Assembly: GCA_024235875.1 (NCBI GenBank) | Contig: JACKLP010000007.1 | Location: forward strand, 1 to 64,000 | Source: Burkholderiaceae bacterium | Lineage (GTDB): Bacteria > Pseudomonadota > Gammaproteobacteria > Burkholderiales > Burkholderiaceae_E | Direction: 5' to 3' | DNA: 64,000 nt | Shown: positions 35,165 through 44,212 of the stretch, piece after piece | Position numbering within the stretch: position 1 is the first letter of the stretch | Layout of the letters: each line of letters starts with the position of its first letter | The notes under the pieces: generated by a model | Database searches by the model: none | Told to the model about the DNA's origin: nothing | The model's input: the letters and a program-made list of their open reading frames with translations, nothing else | Position numbers and translations under genes: made by a program

Positions 35165-36271
35165 TCAGCCAGCGGCCACGGCGCGCACCGCCGCGACGAT
35201 CCGGTCCTGCGTGGCCTCGTCGAGGTAGGGGTGCATCGGCAGGCTCACGACCCGTTCAGCAGCGTATTGGCTGTTCTCGAGGCTACCCACGATGCGACAG
35301 CCGTCGCGGTAGGCCGGCTGCCGGTCCATGGTCTCGGGGTAGTGGATCGCGGTCGGCACCCCGGCCGCCTTCAGGCCGGCGACCAGCGCGTCGCGATCAT
35401 CGGCCCGGATCGTGAACTGGCCCCAGACGCAGTCGCGATCCGGCCTCACGGTCAGGGTCTCGATACCGGCGATGCCGCTCAACTGCGCCACGTAGCGTGC
35501 ACCGATCCGATGCCGCTGCTCGATCTCCCACTCGAAGCGCTCGAGCTTGCCGAGCACTACCGCGCACTGGATCGTGTCCATGCGGCCGCCCACGCCCACC
35601 CGCGAATGGTGGTAGCGGCGCGACTGCCCGTGCACGCGGATCTCTCGCATCGCCGTGGCCAGCGCATCGTCATCGGTGAAGATTGCACCGCCATCGCCGT
35701 AGCAGCCCAGCGGTTTGCTCGGGAAAAAGCTGGTGCAGCCGATGCGCGACAGGTTGCCGCTGCGCCGGCCCTTGTAGGTGGCGCCGAAGCTCTGGGCCGC
35801 ATCCTCGATCACCGTCAGGCCGCGACGCTCGGCGATGGCGTTGATCTCGTCCATGTCGGCCGCCTGGCCGTAGAGCGAGACCGGGATGATCGCCTTGGTG
35901 CGATCAGTGATCGCGGCCTCGATGCGCGCCGCATCGATGTTGCACGTGTCGGGCTCGATGTCGACGAACACCGGGGTGGCGCCCACCAGCACGATCACCT
36001 CGACCGTTGCCACGAAGGTGAACGGCGTCGTGATCACTTCGTCGCCGGGCCCGACCCCGAGCGCCATCAACGCGATCAGCAGCGCCTCGGTACCGGAGGC
36101 GACAGTGACGCAGTGCTTCGAGCCGGTGTAGGTCGCAAGCGCCGCTTCGCACTCGGCCACCTCGGGCCCCATGATGAACTGGCCGTGATCGAGGACGCGG
36201 TGAATGCGCTGGTCGATCAGCGACTTGGATTCACGGTACTGCGTCTTCAGATCGATGAAATCGATCGCCAT
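35165..36271 (-). CDS. PLP-dependent sugar aminotransferase, DegT/DnrJ/EryC1 family (WbpE-like)
   Basis: A 368-residue aminotransferase. The PLP Schiff-base Lys186 lies in SFFPSKPLGCYGDGG. Upstream are ASGTEALLIALMALG and VIEDAAQSFGATY with the PLP-contacting Asp. The N-terminus MAIDFIDLKTQY and overall sequence type resemble WbpE/WlbC, which transaminate the 3-keto intermediate of UDP-GlcNAc-uronate using glutamate. Neighbouring oxidoreductase, acetyltransferase and epimerase complete the expected sequence. An 87-base non-coding gap separates it from the upstream acetyltransferase gene. Confidence 0.9.
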   Translation of the reverse strand: MAIDFIDLKTQYRESKSLIDQRIHRVLDHGQFIMGPEVAECEAALATYTGSKHCVTVASGTEALLIALMALGVGPGDEVITTPFTFVATVEVIVLVGATPVFVDIEPDTCNIDAARIEAAITDRTKAIIPVSLYGQAADMDEINAIAERRGLTVIEDAAQSFGATYKGRRSGNLSRIGCTSFFPSKPLGCYGDGGAIFTDDDALATAMREIRVHGQSRRYHHSRVGVGGRMDTIQCAVVLGKLERFEWEIEQRHRIGARYVAQLSGIAGIETLTVRPDRDCVWGQFTIRADDRDALVAGLKAAGVPTAIHYPETMDRQPAYRDGCRIVGSLENSQYAAERVVSLPMHPYLDEATQDRIVAAVRAVAAG

Positions 36272-36358
36272 CGGATCTTCACTCCCTGGTAATTTGGTGT
36301 TCGTCGGAGGCCGAGATGCCAGGACCGGTCGCGATCGGCATGGCGGCGTCCGATCATC

Positions 36359-36946
36359 TCAAGCGTCGATCGCCTCGCAAGCCGCTTCCGACACGCGATA
36401 ACGGGCGCCGCAGGCGCTGCAGGACTGCTCGCCCGCGTCCTCTGCAAGCCGCACGCCGCAGCGGCACATCCAGCCCGCGCGCCGCGCCGGCACGCCGAGC
36501 ATCAGTGCATAGGGCGCCACGTCGCGGTTGACCACGGCACCCGCGCCGACGAACGCATGCTCGCCGATCGTCGTGCCGCAAACGATCGTGCAGTTCGCGC
36601 CCAGCGTGGCACCGCGCCGTACAAGCGTGCGTCGGTACTCGTCCTTGCGCGACACGGCCGCCCGCGGGTTGTACACGTTGGTGAACACCATGCTGGGGCC
36701 GCAGAAGACATCGTCCTCCAGGCGCACCGCGTCGTAGACCGATACGTTGTTCTGGATGCGCACGTTGTTGCCGATCACGACATCGTTGCCGACGAATACG
36801 TTCTGCCCGAACGAGCATCCGGTCCCGATGCGCGCCCCGCCGCACACGTGCACCCAGTGCCAGACGCGCGTGCGCGCACCCACGTCCGCGCCGTCGTCGA
36901 CGATCGCCGTCGCGTGGACTTGCGCCGTCGGGTCGATCGTCCCCAT
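36359..36946 (-). CDS. Hexapeptide-repeat sugar N-acetyltransferase (WbpD-like) with C-terminal zinc ribbon, copy 2
   Basis: A 195-residue left-handed beta-helix acyltransferase. It starts [20 protein letters not shown] and has [11 protein letters not shown] and [11 protein letters not shown] repeats, as in WbpD. Unlike the copy at 19493-20032 it ends with CRCGVRL at 161-167 and CSACGARY at 176-183. These form a four-Cys zinc-ribbon-like tail (Cys161, 163, 176, 179) not needed by typical WbpD. It lies 16 bases after the Gfo/Idh gene that opens the operon, so it probably acetylates the amino group formed in the same pathway. Confidence 0.85.
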   Translation of the reverse strand: MGTIDPTAQVHATAIVDDGADVGARTRVWHWVHVCGGARIGTGCSFGQNVFVGNDVVIGNNVRIQNNVSVYDAVRLEDDVFCGPSMVFTNVYNPRAAVSRKDEYRRTLVRRGATLGANCTIVCGTTIGEHAFVGAGAVVNRDVAPYALMLGVPARRAGWMCRCGVRLAEDAGEQSCSACGARYRVSEAACEAIDA

Positions 36947-36962
36947 CGCCCGCGCCCCGCGC

Positions 36963-38024
36963 TCAGTAGTCCAGCGGCAGCGCCACGCGCCGCCCGTCGC
37001 GCGCCGAGAGGTACGCCGCGATCAGCACCTCGAGCGACTTCAGCCCCTCGCGCCCGTCCGTCTCCGGCTCGGCCTCGCCGCGCATCACGCGGATCACGTT
37101 GTCGTAGTACAGCGGATGGCCGAACCCGTACACCGAGGTCGTCGCGTAGCTGGCCTCCTTCACCGACTCGTCCTCGGGCTGCGGATCGGCGAACTCCCAG
37201 TGCTGGATCTCGTTCACCGCCACCCCGCCCACGCGCACCGTGCCCTTCTCGCCGAGGATCGTGATCGACCCCTCCAGGTTCTTCGGGTACGTGAGCATCG
37301 TCACGTTCATCGACCCCAGCGCCCCGGAGCGCCAGCGCACCGACAGCACGCCGCTGTCCTCGACCTCGATGTTGCGGGCCAGCGTCGCGGTATAGGCCTG
37401 CAGGCTCTCGATCGGGCCGATCAGCCAGTCGAGCAGGTCCACGTAGTGGCTGGCCTGGTTCATGAAGGCTCCGCCGTCGAACTCCCAGGTGCCCCGCCAG
37501 GCAGCACTGTCGTAGTAGTCCTGGGGCCGGGTCCAGAACACGTTGATGTTGACCATGTAGATGCGACCGAAGCGGCCGGCCTCGATCGCGCGCTTGAGCA
37601 ACTGCAGCGTGGCATTGCGCCGGTTCTGCTTGACCACGAACAAGCGCACCCCGGCTGCATCGCAAGCCGACACCATGCGCTGCGCATCGTGCCATCGGGT
37701 GGCCATCGGCTTCTCGGTCATCACGTGCCGGCCCGACTCGGCGATCCGCACCGCCTGGTCCGGGTGCAGCCCGGACGGCGTCGCCAGCACCGCGACGTCG
37801 ATGTCGCTGTCCGCCAGCATCCGATCCAGCGATCGAAACGGCTCGGCCCCGGTCTCGGCCGCCGCCCGCTCGAGCGCCTCGCCGTTCACGTCGCACACGG
37901 CCACCAGTTCCGCGTCCTTCGCATGCTTCTCGATCGCGCCGACATGGTTCTTCGAGATCCGGCCACAGCCGACCAGACCGAAGCGGATCTTGCGATCGAC
38001 GATGGGGGGAAGAAAATTCAGCAT
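36963..38024 (-). CDS. Gfo/Idh/MocA-family sugar dehydrogenase (WbpB/WlbA-like), copy 2; first gene of the polysaccharide operon
   Basis: A 353-residue NAD-dependent oxidoreductase. The Rossmann motif [13 protein letters not shown] is near residues 15-27, [10 protein letters not shown] carries the catalytic Lys of the EKP motif, and [15 protein letters not shown] the conserved His/Asp. It is closer to WlbA/WbpB in length than the copy at 20040. The ATG at 38024 has GAGGTAAG upstream. It heads the long minus-strand run and is preceded by a promoter-like element at 38272-38300, leaving a leader of about 240 bases. Confidence 0.88.
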   Translation of the reverse strand: MLNFLPPIVDRKIRFGLVGCGRISKNHVGAIEKHAKDAELVAVCDVNGEALERAAAETGAEPFRSLDRMLADSDIDVAVLATPSGLHPDQAVRIAESGRHVMTEKPMATRWHDAQRMVSACDAAGVRLFVVKQNRRNATLQLLKRAIEAGRFGRIYMVNINVFWTRPQDYYDSAAWRGTWEFDGGAFMNQASHYVDLLDWLIGPIESLQAYTATLARNIEVEDSGVLSVRWRSGALGSMNVTMLTYPKNLEGSITILGEKGTVRVGGVAVNEIQHWEFADPQPEDESVKEASYATTSVYGFGHPLYYDNVIRVMRGEAEPETDGREGLKSLEVLIAAYLSARDGRRVALPLDY

Positions 38025-38402
38025 CGGGGCTTACCTCGTGTTCCGGCCATGCGTCGGCGCGCGCACGAGTCTGCCCCCCGCTCGCGTGGGGTGGGTCTCG
38101 AGGACGCTGGACCGGGCCATGCCGGCCGGTACCGGCAAGTGGATCGCACGGTTACGGAAGGGGTCAATCGGTCATCGGCACCGGGCCGCGCCGGCCCCTG
38201 CTGGCGCGCCGCAGGCCGACCCGAATCACCGGGCCCGCCCGAACGAGTGCCAGGCGGTAGAGGAAACAAAAATTATAGCTGGCTGCCCAAGCCCGAACAA
38301 GGAGGCCTGAAGACCGCCGGTCCACCGGCGAGGCCGGCGGAACCCGGCCGCGGCCCGGGCCTGCTGCGATAAACTCGCGAACGCGGGAGGGTCGGGCCAC
38401 TC
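38025..38402. other. Divergent intergenic region with promoter and GC-rich hairpins
   Basis: These 378 bases contain no convincing gene. They separate the minus-strand polysaccharide operon from the plus-strand glycosyl-1-phosphate transferase gene. The right part (about 38310-38365) is very GC-rich with inverted repeats such as CCGCCGG/CCGGCGG, which could pair in the plus-strand leader. An AT-rich patch at 38266-38280 holds the minus-strand -10 element. A GATAAA-like -10 for the plus gene is seen shortly before 38380, and GGGAGG at about 38384-38389 may serve as its ribosome binding site. Confidence 0.6.
38272..38300 (-). promoter_or_regulatory. Sigma-70-type promoter for the minus-strand polysaccharide operon
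   Basis: On the minus strand a perfect TATAAT (plus coordinates 38272-38277) is preceded, after exactly 17 bases, by TTGTTC (38295-38300). Initiation is expected near 38265. The element lies in an unusually AT-rich patch of a GC-rich region and points at the gene starting at 38024. Confidence 0.65.
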
Positions 38403-39437
38403 ATGGGTTTGCTATTGCTCGGTGCGCTGTGCGCGAGCGCAGCGCTCGTCGCGTACGGGCTGCTGCGAACGATGCTGCATAGGAACTGGATGACGGGCGT
38501 CCTGGACCACCCCAACGACCGTTCGCTGCATCGAACGCCTGTGCCCCGGATCGGTGGGGTCGGCATCCTGGGCGGCGCGCTCGCGTCGCTGGTGCTGCTC
38601 GCCCCGTCGGCGCTGCCTGGGCTCTGGCCGGTGCTCGCGGCGGCGGGGGTCCTGGCGGCACTGGGTGCCTACGACGACCGCCACACCGCGGGTGCGCCGC
38701 TGCGACTGGCGATACACTTGCTACTGTCGCTGTGCATCGCCGGCTGGTTGCCGACGAGCTTCGCGGCAACGGCGCGTGAAACCGGCCTTCTTGCCGTACC
38801 CATGATCGCACTCGCGGGACTTTCGATCGCGTGGGCCGCCAACTTGTTCAACTTCATGGACGGCGCTGATGGGATTGCCGGGTCGATGGCCTTGTTCGGA
38901 TTCGGTACGCTTTCGATCGCCGCCGGGGCCCACGGGGAGATCGCGGCTGTTGCGGCCGCGATTGCCGGCGCGGCGGCCGGCTTCCTGGTCCTGAACTGGC
39001 ATCCGGCCCGCATGTTCATGGGCGATGTCGGATCGGTGCCGCTGGGCTTTGTTGCCGCGAGCATTGGCTGGTACGGCTGGCATGCGCAGGCCTGGCCGTG
39101 GTGGCTGCCCGTGCTCGCCTTCCTTCCCTTCATCGTGGATGCATCGATGACACTGCTGCTTCGAGCCTTGCGCGCAGAGCGGATCTGGCGGGCTCATCGC
39201 GAGCATCTCTACCAACTATTGGTCAGCGCCGGGTTGGGGCATGCGCGCACCGCACGGGCCTATGCGGGCCTGATGGCCGCGGACGGCGTGCTGGCACTGG
39301 GGCTGCGATCGCTGCCGGATCGAGCCGCCCAAGGCGGCATCGTGTCACTGATCATCGCATCGCATGTCGTCGGCTACCTGCTCGTGCGCCGGCGACTTTC
39401 GCGCCGCTCACAGGCCGTCAGGCCTCGCTCCATATGA
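38403..39437 (+). CDS. Undecaprenyl-phosphate glycosyl-1-phosphate transferase, MraY/WecA/WbpL family
   Basis: A 344-residue polytopic membrane enzyme that starts glycan synthesis by transferring HexNAc-1-phosphate from UDP-HexNAc to undecaprenyl phosphate. The family motifs are present: DHPNDRSLHRTPVPRIGG near the N-terminus, the metal-binding GAYDDRH, NFMDGADGIAGS, and NWHPARMFMGDVGSVPLG with the catalytic Asp. About ten hydrophobic helices are visible. It resembles WbpL, the initiating enzyme of Pseudomonas O-antigens, more than MraY, given the WbpM-like partner. Its stop overlaps the next ATG (ATGA). Confidence 0.88.
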   Translation: MGLLLLGALCASAALVAYGLLRTMLHRNWMTGVLDHPNDRSLHRTPVPRIGGVGILGGALASLVLLAPSALPGLWPVLAAAGVLAALGAYDDRHTAGAPLRLAIHLLLSLCIAGWLPTSFAATARETGLLAVPMIALAGLSIAWAANLFNFMDGADGIAGSMALFGFGTLSIAAGAHGEIAAVAAAIAGAAAGFLVLNWHPARMFMGDVGSVPLGFVAASIGWYGWHAQAWPWWLPVLAFLPFIVDASMTLLLRALRAERIWRAHREHLYQLLVSAGLGHARTARAYAGLMAADGVLALGLRSLPDRAAQGGIVSLIIASHVVGYLLVRRRLSRRSQAVRPRSI

Positions 39438-41338
39438 ACGACACCAAGAGCAAGTCCCTCGATCCGCGTCGCGCCATCGCGATCGCATACGATCTCGGCG
39501 CCGTATCGTTGAGCTGGTTCGCAGCCTTCTCGATCGCGTTCGGCTTCGTGATTCCGCCAAGTGCGGCCGCGGTGCTGCTCCAGACGCTGCCGGTCGTGGC
39601 CGGCATCCAGTTCGCCTTTTTCGCCTGGTCGAAGCTCTACCGAGGGATCTGGCGCTTTGCGAGCCTGCATGATTTCCGGCAGATCGCGAAGGCGATCCTG
39701 CTGAGCATGCTGGTGGTGACCGCAGTCATCTTCATGTGGTCGCGTGGCGCGCTGGTGCCGCGCTCGGCATTGGTCCTGCACCCGCTGATGGTGGTCGTGC
39801 TGATGTGCGGGGGCCGGATCGCCTATCGCTGGTGGAAGGAGCAGCGCCCTTTTGGAAACCGGCACCTGAATCGCCGCCCGGTCATCGTGCTCGCCTCCGG
39901 CGACAGCAGCTATCGGCTGGTCCTGCAGCTTGCCGAGTCCCCGACCTGGGAGATCGTTGGACTTCTCGACGATACGGCCCGCCGCGTCGGCAGAATGATC
40001 GCGGGCTTTCCCATTCTGGGCGGATGGGACGATCTCGAGCGCGTGGCGCGCGACACCAGTGCCACCCACGTCCTGCTCTCGATTGCGGCCACCGAACGCA
40101 GTGCGCGGCGCCGCGCCTTCGACCTGTGCGCCCGAGCCAACCTGCGCCTGCTCGTCGTTCCCGACATCCACGAGGTTCCGGCCGAAGGCCTCGGCGAGCT
40201 TCCGGTGCGCAAGATCGAAGTCGACGACCTTCTCGGGCGAGAGCCGGTCGAACTCGACGTCGGCGGGATGCGCGAAGTCCTGACGCTGCAATGCGTGCTC
40301 GTGACCGGAGCAGGCGGTTCGATCGGCTCCGAGCTATGCCGCCAGATCGCGCGATTCAGGCCCAGAAGACTGGTTCTATTCGAACTCAGCGAGTTCGCGC
40401 TCTACCAGATTCATGAAGCCTTGGCGCGTGACTTCCCCGACATGGAAACCGTGCCGATCGTCGGCGACATCAAGGACGAACGACGCCTGTTCGACGTATT
40501 TGCCTCGCATTCGCCCAGCATCGTCTTCCATGCCGCGGCGTACAAGCATGTGCCGCTGATGGAGACTCACAATGCGTGGCAGGCGGTACGCAACAACGTC
40601 CTGGGGACTGTTCGTCTGCTCGAGGCGATATCGCGCTTTCCGGTCGAGCGCTTCGTTCTGATCTCGACCGACAAGGCGGTCAATCCCACCAGCGTGATGG
40701 GTGCCTCCAAGCGACTCGCCGAGATGCTGGTCCAGCGATGGGGCGAGCGCAGTGCACAAACGCGCGCGGTCATCGTGCGGTTCGGGAATGTGCTCGGCTC
40801 GACCGGCAGTGTCGTGCCGAAGTTCCGCGAGCAGATCGCGCGTGGCGGTCCGATCACGATCACCCACCCCGAGATCAAGCGCTACTTCATGTCGGTGTCC
40901 GAGGCATCGCAACTGGTGCTGCAGGCAGCGACCATGGGAAATGGGGGTGAGATCTTCGTGCTCGAAATGGGTGAGCCGGTCCTCATCGAAAGCCTGGCGC
41001 GCGACATGATCCGGCTCTCGGGCCTGCCGCTCGATGCGATTCGAATCGAGTACACGGGCCTTCGGCCCGGCGAGAAACTCTACGAGGAACTCCTCTCGAG
41101 CGACGAAACCACCCTGCCGACGCGGCACCCGAAGCTGCGGGTATCGCGCGCGCTCGAGCGGCCGGACGACGCCTGGGAACGCGTCGTCCTCGACTGGCTG
41201 GCCTCGTCGTCGCAATTGCTCGATGCCGACGTACGTGCGGGCCTTCTCCAGTTCGTGCCCGAGTACCGGACCACGGGCGAGGCGCGCGGTGTGGTGATTC
41301 CTTTGCGCGCCGGTACGCAGTCGCGTTCATCGGCCTGA
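39434..41338 (+). CDS. wbpM: Membrane nucleotide-sugar 4,6-dehydratase, WbpM/FlaA1 family
   Basis: A 634-residue protein. Four N-terminal membrane helices (to about residue 120) precede a first Rossmann-like region (PVIVLASGDSSYR) and the catalytic SDR domain with TGAGGSIGSE at about 291-300. STDKAVNPTSVMGASKR carries the Met-Lys of the WbpM-type SMK triad, replacing the usual SYK. Such enzymes convert UDP-GlcNAc to UDP-4-keto-6-deoxy-GlcNAc, the precursor of sugars such as QuiNAc or FucNAc. The ATG at 39434 overlaps the stop of the preceding transferase gene, and the WbuB-like transferase and SDR at 14215-16340 could use its product. Confidence 0.92.
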   Translation: MNDTKSKSLDPRRAIAIAYDLGAVSLSWFAAFSIAFGFVIPPSAAAVLLQTLPVVAGIQFAFFAWSKLYRGIWRFASLHDFRQIAKAILLSMLVVTAVIFMWSRGALVPRSALVLHPLMVVVLMCGGRIAYRWWKEQRPFGNRHLNRRPVIVLASGDSSYRLVLQLAESPTWEIVGLLDDTARRVGRMIAGFPILGGWDDLERVARDTSATHVLLSIAATERSARRRAFDLCARANLRLLVVPDIHEVPAEGLGELPVRKIEVDDLLGREPVELDVGGMREVLTLQCVLVTGAGGSIGSELCRQIARFRPRRLVLFELSEFALYQIHEALARDFPDMETVPIVGDIKDERRLFDVFASHSPSIVFHAAAYKHVPLMETHNAWQAVRNNVLGTVRLLEAISRFPVERFVLISTDKAVNPTSVMGASKRLAEMLVQRWGERSAQTRAVIVRFGNVLGSTGSVVPKFREQIARGGPITITHPEIKRYFMSVSEASQLVLQAATMGNGGEIFVLEMGEPVLIESLARDMIRLSGLPLDAIRIEYTGLRPGEKLYEELLSSDETTLPTRHPKLRVSRALERPDDAWERVVLDWLASSSQLLDADVRAGLLQFVPEYRTTGEARGVVIPLRAGTQSRSSA

Positions 41339-41344
41339 GAGCGA

Positions 41345-42172
41345 ATGGCCGAGCGCCCGGCAGTGGTGGCGATCGGGGACCTGCAGGGTTGCTCTTCGGC
41401 CCTCGACGGCCTGCTTCAGCGCGTTGGCGAGCGCCCTGCCCTCTGGTTCACCGGTGATCTCGTCAATCGCGGACCGGATTCGCTGGGCACGCTGCGCCGT
41501 GTCATCCGCCTGGGCGAACGCGCACGGACCGTCCTCGGCAATCACGATCTGCACCTCCTTGCGCTGGCCGCGGGCGCCAGACGCGCGCACCGCTCCGATA
41601 CGCTGTCCCCGATCCTGGCGTGCGCCGACGCCCCTGAACTGATCGACTGGATCCGGTCGCGGCCGCTGGCCCTGCTCGACGACGGGCGCCTGCTCGTGCA
41701 TGCCGGCGTATTGCCATCCTGGAGCGCCGAACAATGCGTCGCGCTGGCCGACGAGGTCGAACGGGTGCTTCGCAGCCCCGACTGGGGGGATTTCGTGCGT
41801 GTGATGTACGGGAACCGACCGGCCGCGTGGAGCGACTCGCTCTCGGGCGACGACCGCCTGCGGGTGATCGTCAACGCGCTCACTCGCACCCGCTTCCTGA
41901 CCCCGGATGGCGTGATGGATTTCGACACCAAGGACGGCGCCGGGACGCCGCCGGCAGGTCATGTGCCCTGGTTCGACGTCCCTGGGCGACGGACCGAGGA
42001 CGTCACGGTCGTGTTCGGCCACTGGTCGACCCTGGGCCTGCTGCTTCGGCCCAATCTGGTCGGGCTCGATACGGGCTGCGTCTGGGGCGGCGCACTGACC
42101 GGCGTCAACCTCGCGACACGCGCAGTGACTCAGGTACCTTGTCCTCGAGCGCGAGACCCAGCCGGCCACTGA
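41345..42172 (+). CDS. apaH: Bis(5'-nucleosyl)-tetraphosphatase, symmetrical
   Basis: A 275-residue calcineurin-like phosphoesterase that splits Ap4A into two ADP. The metal motifs are GDLQGC (11-16), [10 protein letters not shown] (37-46) and GNHDLH (65-70), with FGHWST near the C-terminus. The length fits ApaH. It lies six bases after wbpM and may be read through from it, but its role is housekeeping (alarmone and cap-like Np4A turnover). Its last 68 bases overlap the 3' end of the convergent plsC gene, so the C-terminal about 22 residues are encoded opposite another protein. Confidence 0.92.
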   Translation: MAERPAVVAIGDLQGCSSALDGLLQRVGERPALWFTGDLVNRGPDSLGTLRRVIRLGERARTVLGNHDLHLLALAAGARRAHRSDTLSPILACADAPELIDWIRSRPLALLDDGRLLVHAGVLPSWSAEQCVALADEVERVLRSPDWGDFVRVMYGNRPAAWSDSLSGDDRLRVIVNALTRTRFLTPDGVMDFDTKDGAGTPPAGHVPWFDVPGRRTEDVTVVFGHWSTLGLLLRPNLVGLDTGCVWGGALTGVNLATRAVTQVPCPRARDPAGH

Positions 42173-42914
42173 TGGACTCGCGAGCGAGCCTGACCAGCGC
42201 CTGCCGAGTCAGCCCCTCGGCCGGCGGGATCGCCGGTAGCACGTGCACCTCGGCAATCAGTCGCGGATGCCCGATGATGCGCCACAAGGTCCCGAGGAAG
42301 TGATCATCGCCGATGTAAAGGGGTACGTCACTGGGCTGGCCGGCGGGATCCAGATAGCGCAGGCCGACCGGCACGACCGGCGCACCCGCGTTGATCGCCG
42401 CCTGGGCCAGATTGCCATGGAACGGCAGCAGCCGACGGCCATCGGTGGTCGTCCCCTCGGGGAACACGGCCACCCGGGTGCCCGCGCCGAGCTTCGCGTC
42501 GAGTCGCTCGATCACACGGTGAACCGCGTGACGCCGCCCGCGCTCGATGAATTCGGTGCCGACGGCCGCCACCAAGGTACCGAGCAGCGGCCAACGGGCG
42601 ATCTCGGACTTGGCCACGAAAGTCGCCGGGGCCAGCGCATCGATGACGAAGATGTCGAGCCAAGACAGATGATTCAGTAGCAACATCTGCCCCTCGCCGC
42701 GATCTGCCAATCGGCCCTCGGCGGGCGGTGAAAGCTCGATCGGCTGCACGCCACAGGCTCGCAACAGCCAACGCGACCAGCCGGCGATCTGGGCGCGCCG
42801 GGCGGATTCGCCGATCAGCGGAAAGGCCAGCAGCGCACTGGCCAGCCCGTAGACCAGCAACACGACCAAGAGCGGCAGGCGCCAGGCGCGCAGCCATAGA
42901 CCACGCAGCCACAT
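42105..42914 (-). CDS. plsC: 1-acyl-sn-glycerol-3-phosphate acyltransferase (PlsC family)
   Basis: A 269-residue membrane-bound acyltransferase. One or two N-terminal hydrophobic helices ([19 protein letters not shown]) precede the catalytic NHLSWLD (81-87, HX4D). The glycerophosphate-binding FPEGTT is at 151-156. It makes phosphatidic acid from lysophosphatidic acid or a related lysolipid. The ATG at 42914 lies eight bases after the dihydroorotase-like stop, and it is the last gene of the pyr operon. The 3' end overlaps apaH on the other strand by 68 bases. Confidence 0.87.
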   Translation of the reverse strand: MWLRGLWLRAWRLPLLVVLLVYGLASALLAFPLIGESARRAQIAGWSRWLLRACGVQPIELSPPAEGRLADRGEGQMLLLNHLSWLDIFVIDALAPATFVAKSEIARWPLLGTLVAAVGTEFIERGRRHAVHRVIERLDAKLGAGTRVAVFPEGTTTDGRRLLPFHGNLAQAAINAGAPVVPVGLRYLDPAGQPSDVPLYIGDDHFLGTLWRIIGHPRLIAEVHVLPAIPPAEGLTRQALVRLARESISGRLGLALEDKVPESLRVSRG

Positions 42915-42922
42915 CCGCAAGA

Positions 42923-44212
42923 TCAGCCGCCGAACGCGACGCGGCCGCCCACCACGGTGGCACGTACGCGCCCCAGCAACTCGCGTCCGAGGTAAGGCGT
43001 GTGGCAGCTCTGGCTGCGAACGGTCGATCGTTCGATTCGCCAGGGGACGGACGGATCGAACACGCACAGATCGGCGGCGGCACCGGCGCCGATTCCGGTT
43101 GGCGAGTAACGGATCACGGAGGATGCATTCGCCGTCAGCAGCGCCACCAGTGCCAGCGGTTCGATTCCGTCCTCGCTGGCCCACTTCGACGCCAGCGGCA
43201 GGAGCAGCTCGAGCCCGGTCACCCCGGGCTCGGCCTCGCCGAACGGCAGCTGCTTGGCGTCATCGTCGACGGGCGTGTGGTCGGAGCAGATGACGTCGAT
43301 CGTGCCGTCGGCCAGTCCCGCACGAATGGCGTCGCGGTCTCGCTGCGCCCGGAAAGGCGGATCGACGCGGCAACGCGTGTCGAAGTGTCCGATGTCGATG
43401 TCGCAGAGATGAAGGTGATGAACCGCGACGTCACAGGATATCGGCAGCCCTTCTCGCTTCGCCTCGCGTACCAGCGCCACGCCCTTGGCACTCGAGAGGC
43501 GGCAAAGATGTACGCGACACCCCGTTGCCCGCACGAGATCGAAGATCGTGTTCAGCGCCACTGTCTCGGCGATATCGGGCACGCCCGCAAGCCCCAGTCG
43601 TCCGGCCACCGCACCGGCGTGGGCCACGCCACCGCGGCCCAGGTGAGGGTCTTGTGGCCGAAGCCAGACCGTATAGCCGAAGGTGTGCGCGTAGTCCATT
43701 GCGTGCAGCAGGCTCTGGGTATCGGGCATCAGCGGACCGGCCAGCCCGAATCCGACGCAACCCGCTGTCGCCAGTTGCGCCATCTCGGTGATGACCACGC
43801 CGTCCAAGCCGACGACCAGCGCGCCGATCGGATAGACCCGCGTGCCGTCGATCTGGCGCGCGCGATGCTTGAGCATCTCGACCAGTCCGGGCTCGTCGAG
43901 CGGCGGATCGGTGTCGGGCGGACAGCAGACCGAGACGATTCCTCCGGCCAGCGCAGCGCCGAGTTCGGACTCGAGCGTCGCCTTGTACTCGTAGCCGGGC
44001 TCGCGCAGGCGAGCCGCCAGATCGACCAGACCCGGCATGACCCAGCAGCCGCTCGCGTCGATGGTGCGCGCTGCATCGAACCCACTCGGCGCATCGCCGA
44101 TCGCAAGAATGCGGCTGCCGTCGACGTGCAGGTCGGCCACGCGGTCGATCCCTGCTACCGGATCGAGCACGCGCCCCGAGACGATCGAAAGAGTGGTCTG
44201 CCGATCCATCAC
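42923..44212 (-). CDS. pyrC: Dihydroorotase-like protein, probably catalytically inactive (PyrC')
   Basis: A 429-residue amidohydrolase of the class I dihydroorotase type. The metal site normally reading DLHVHLREPG is [10 protein letters not shown] here (residues 64-73), so both zinc-binding histidines are replaced (Ala66, Arg68). The later SDHTP block ([10 protein letters not shown]) is kept. In Pseudomonas-type operons such a degenerate PyrC' is a structural partner of aspartate transcarbamoylase. The ATG overlaps the pyrB stop (ATGA), which fits a two-subunit complex. A separate active dihydroorotase is expected elsewhere in the genome. Confidence 0.9.
   Translation of the reverse strand: MMDRQTTLSIVSGRVLDPVAGIDRVADLHVDGSRILAIGDAPSGFDAARTIDASGCWVMPGLVDLAARLREPGYEYKATLESELGAALAGGIVSVCCPPDTDPPLDEPGLVEMLKHRARQIDGTRVYPIGALVVGLDGVVITEMAQLATAGCVGFGLAGPLMPDTQSLLHAMDYAHTFGYTVWLRPQDPHLGRGGVAHAGAVAGRLGLAGVPDIAETVALNTIFDLVRATGCRVHLCRLSSAKGVALVREAKREGLPISCDVAVHHLHLCDIDIGHFDTRCRVDPPFRAQRDRDAIRAGLADGTIDVICSDHTPVDDDAKQLPFGEAEPGVTGLELLLPLASKWASEDGIEPLALVALLTANASSVIRYSPTGIGAGAAADLCVFDPSVPWRIERSTVRSQSCHTPYLGRELLGRVRATVVGGRVAFGG

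Noticed and set aside
38253..38260. GGCGGTAG, resembling the first eight bases of the ops/JUMPstart element used by RfaH.
   Set aside because: The rest of the consensus is missing, the orientation is towards the short wbpL/wbpM side and RfaH control is mainly known from gammaproteobacteria.
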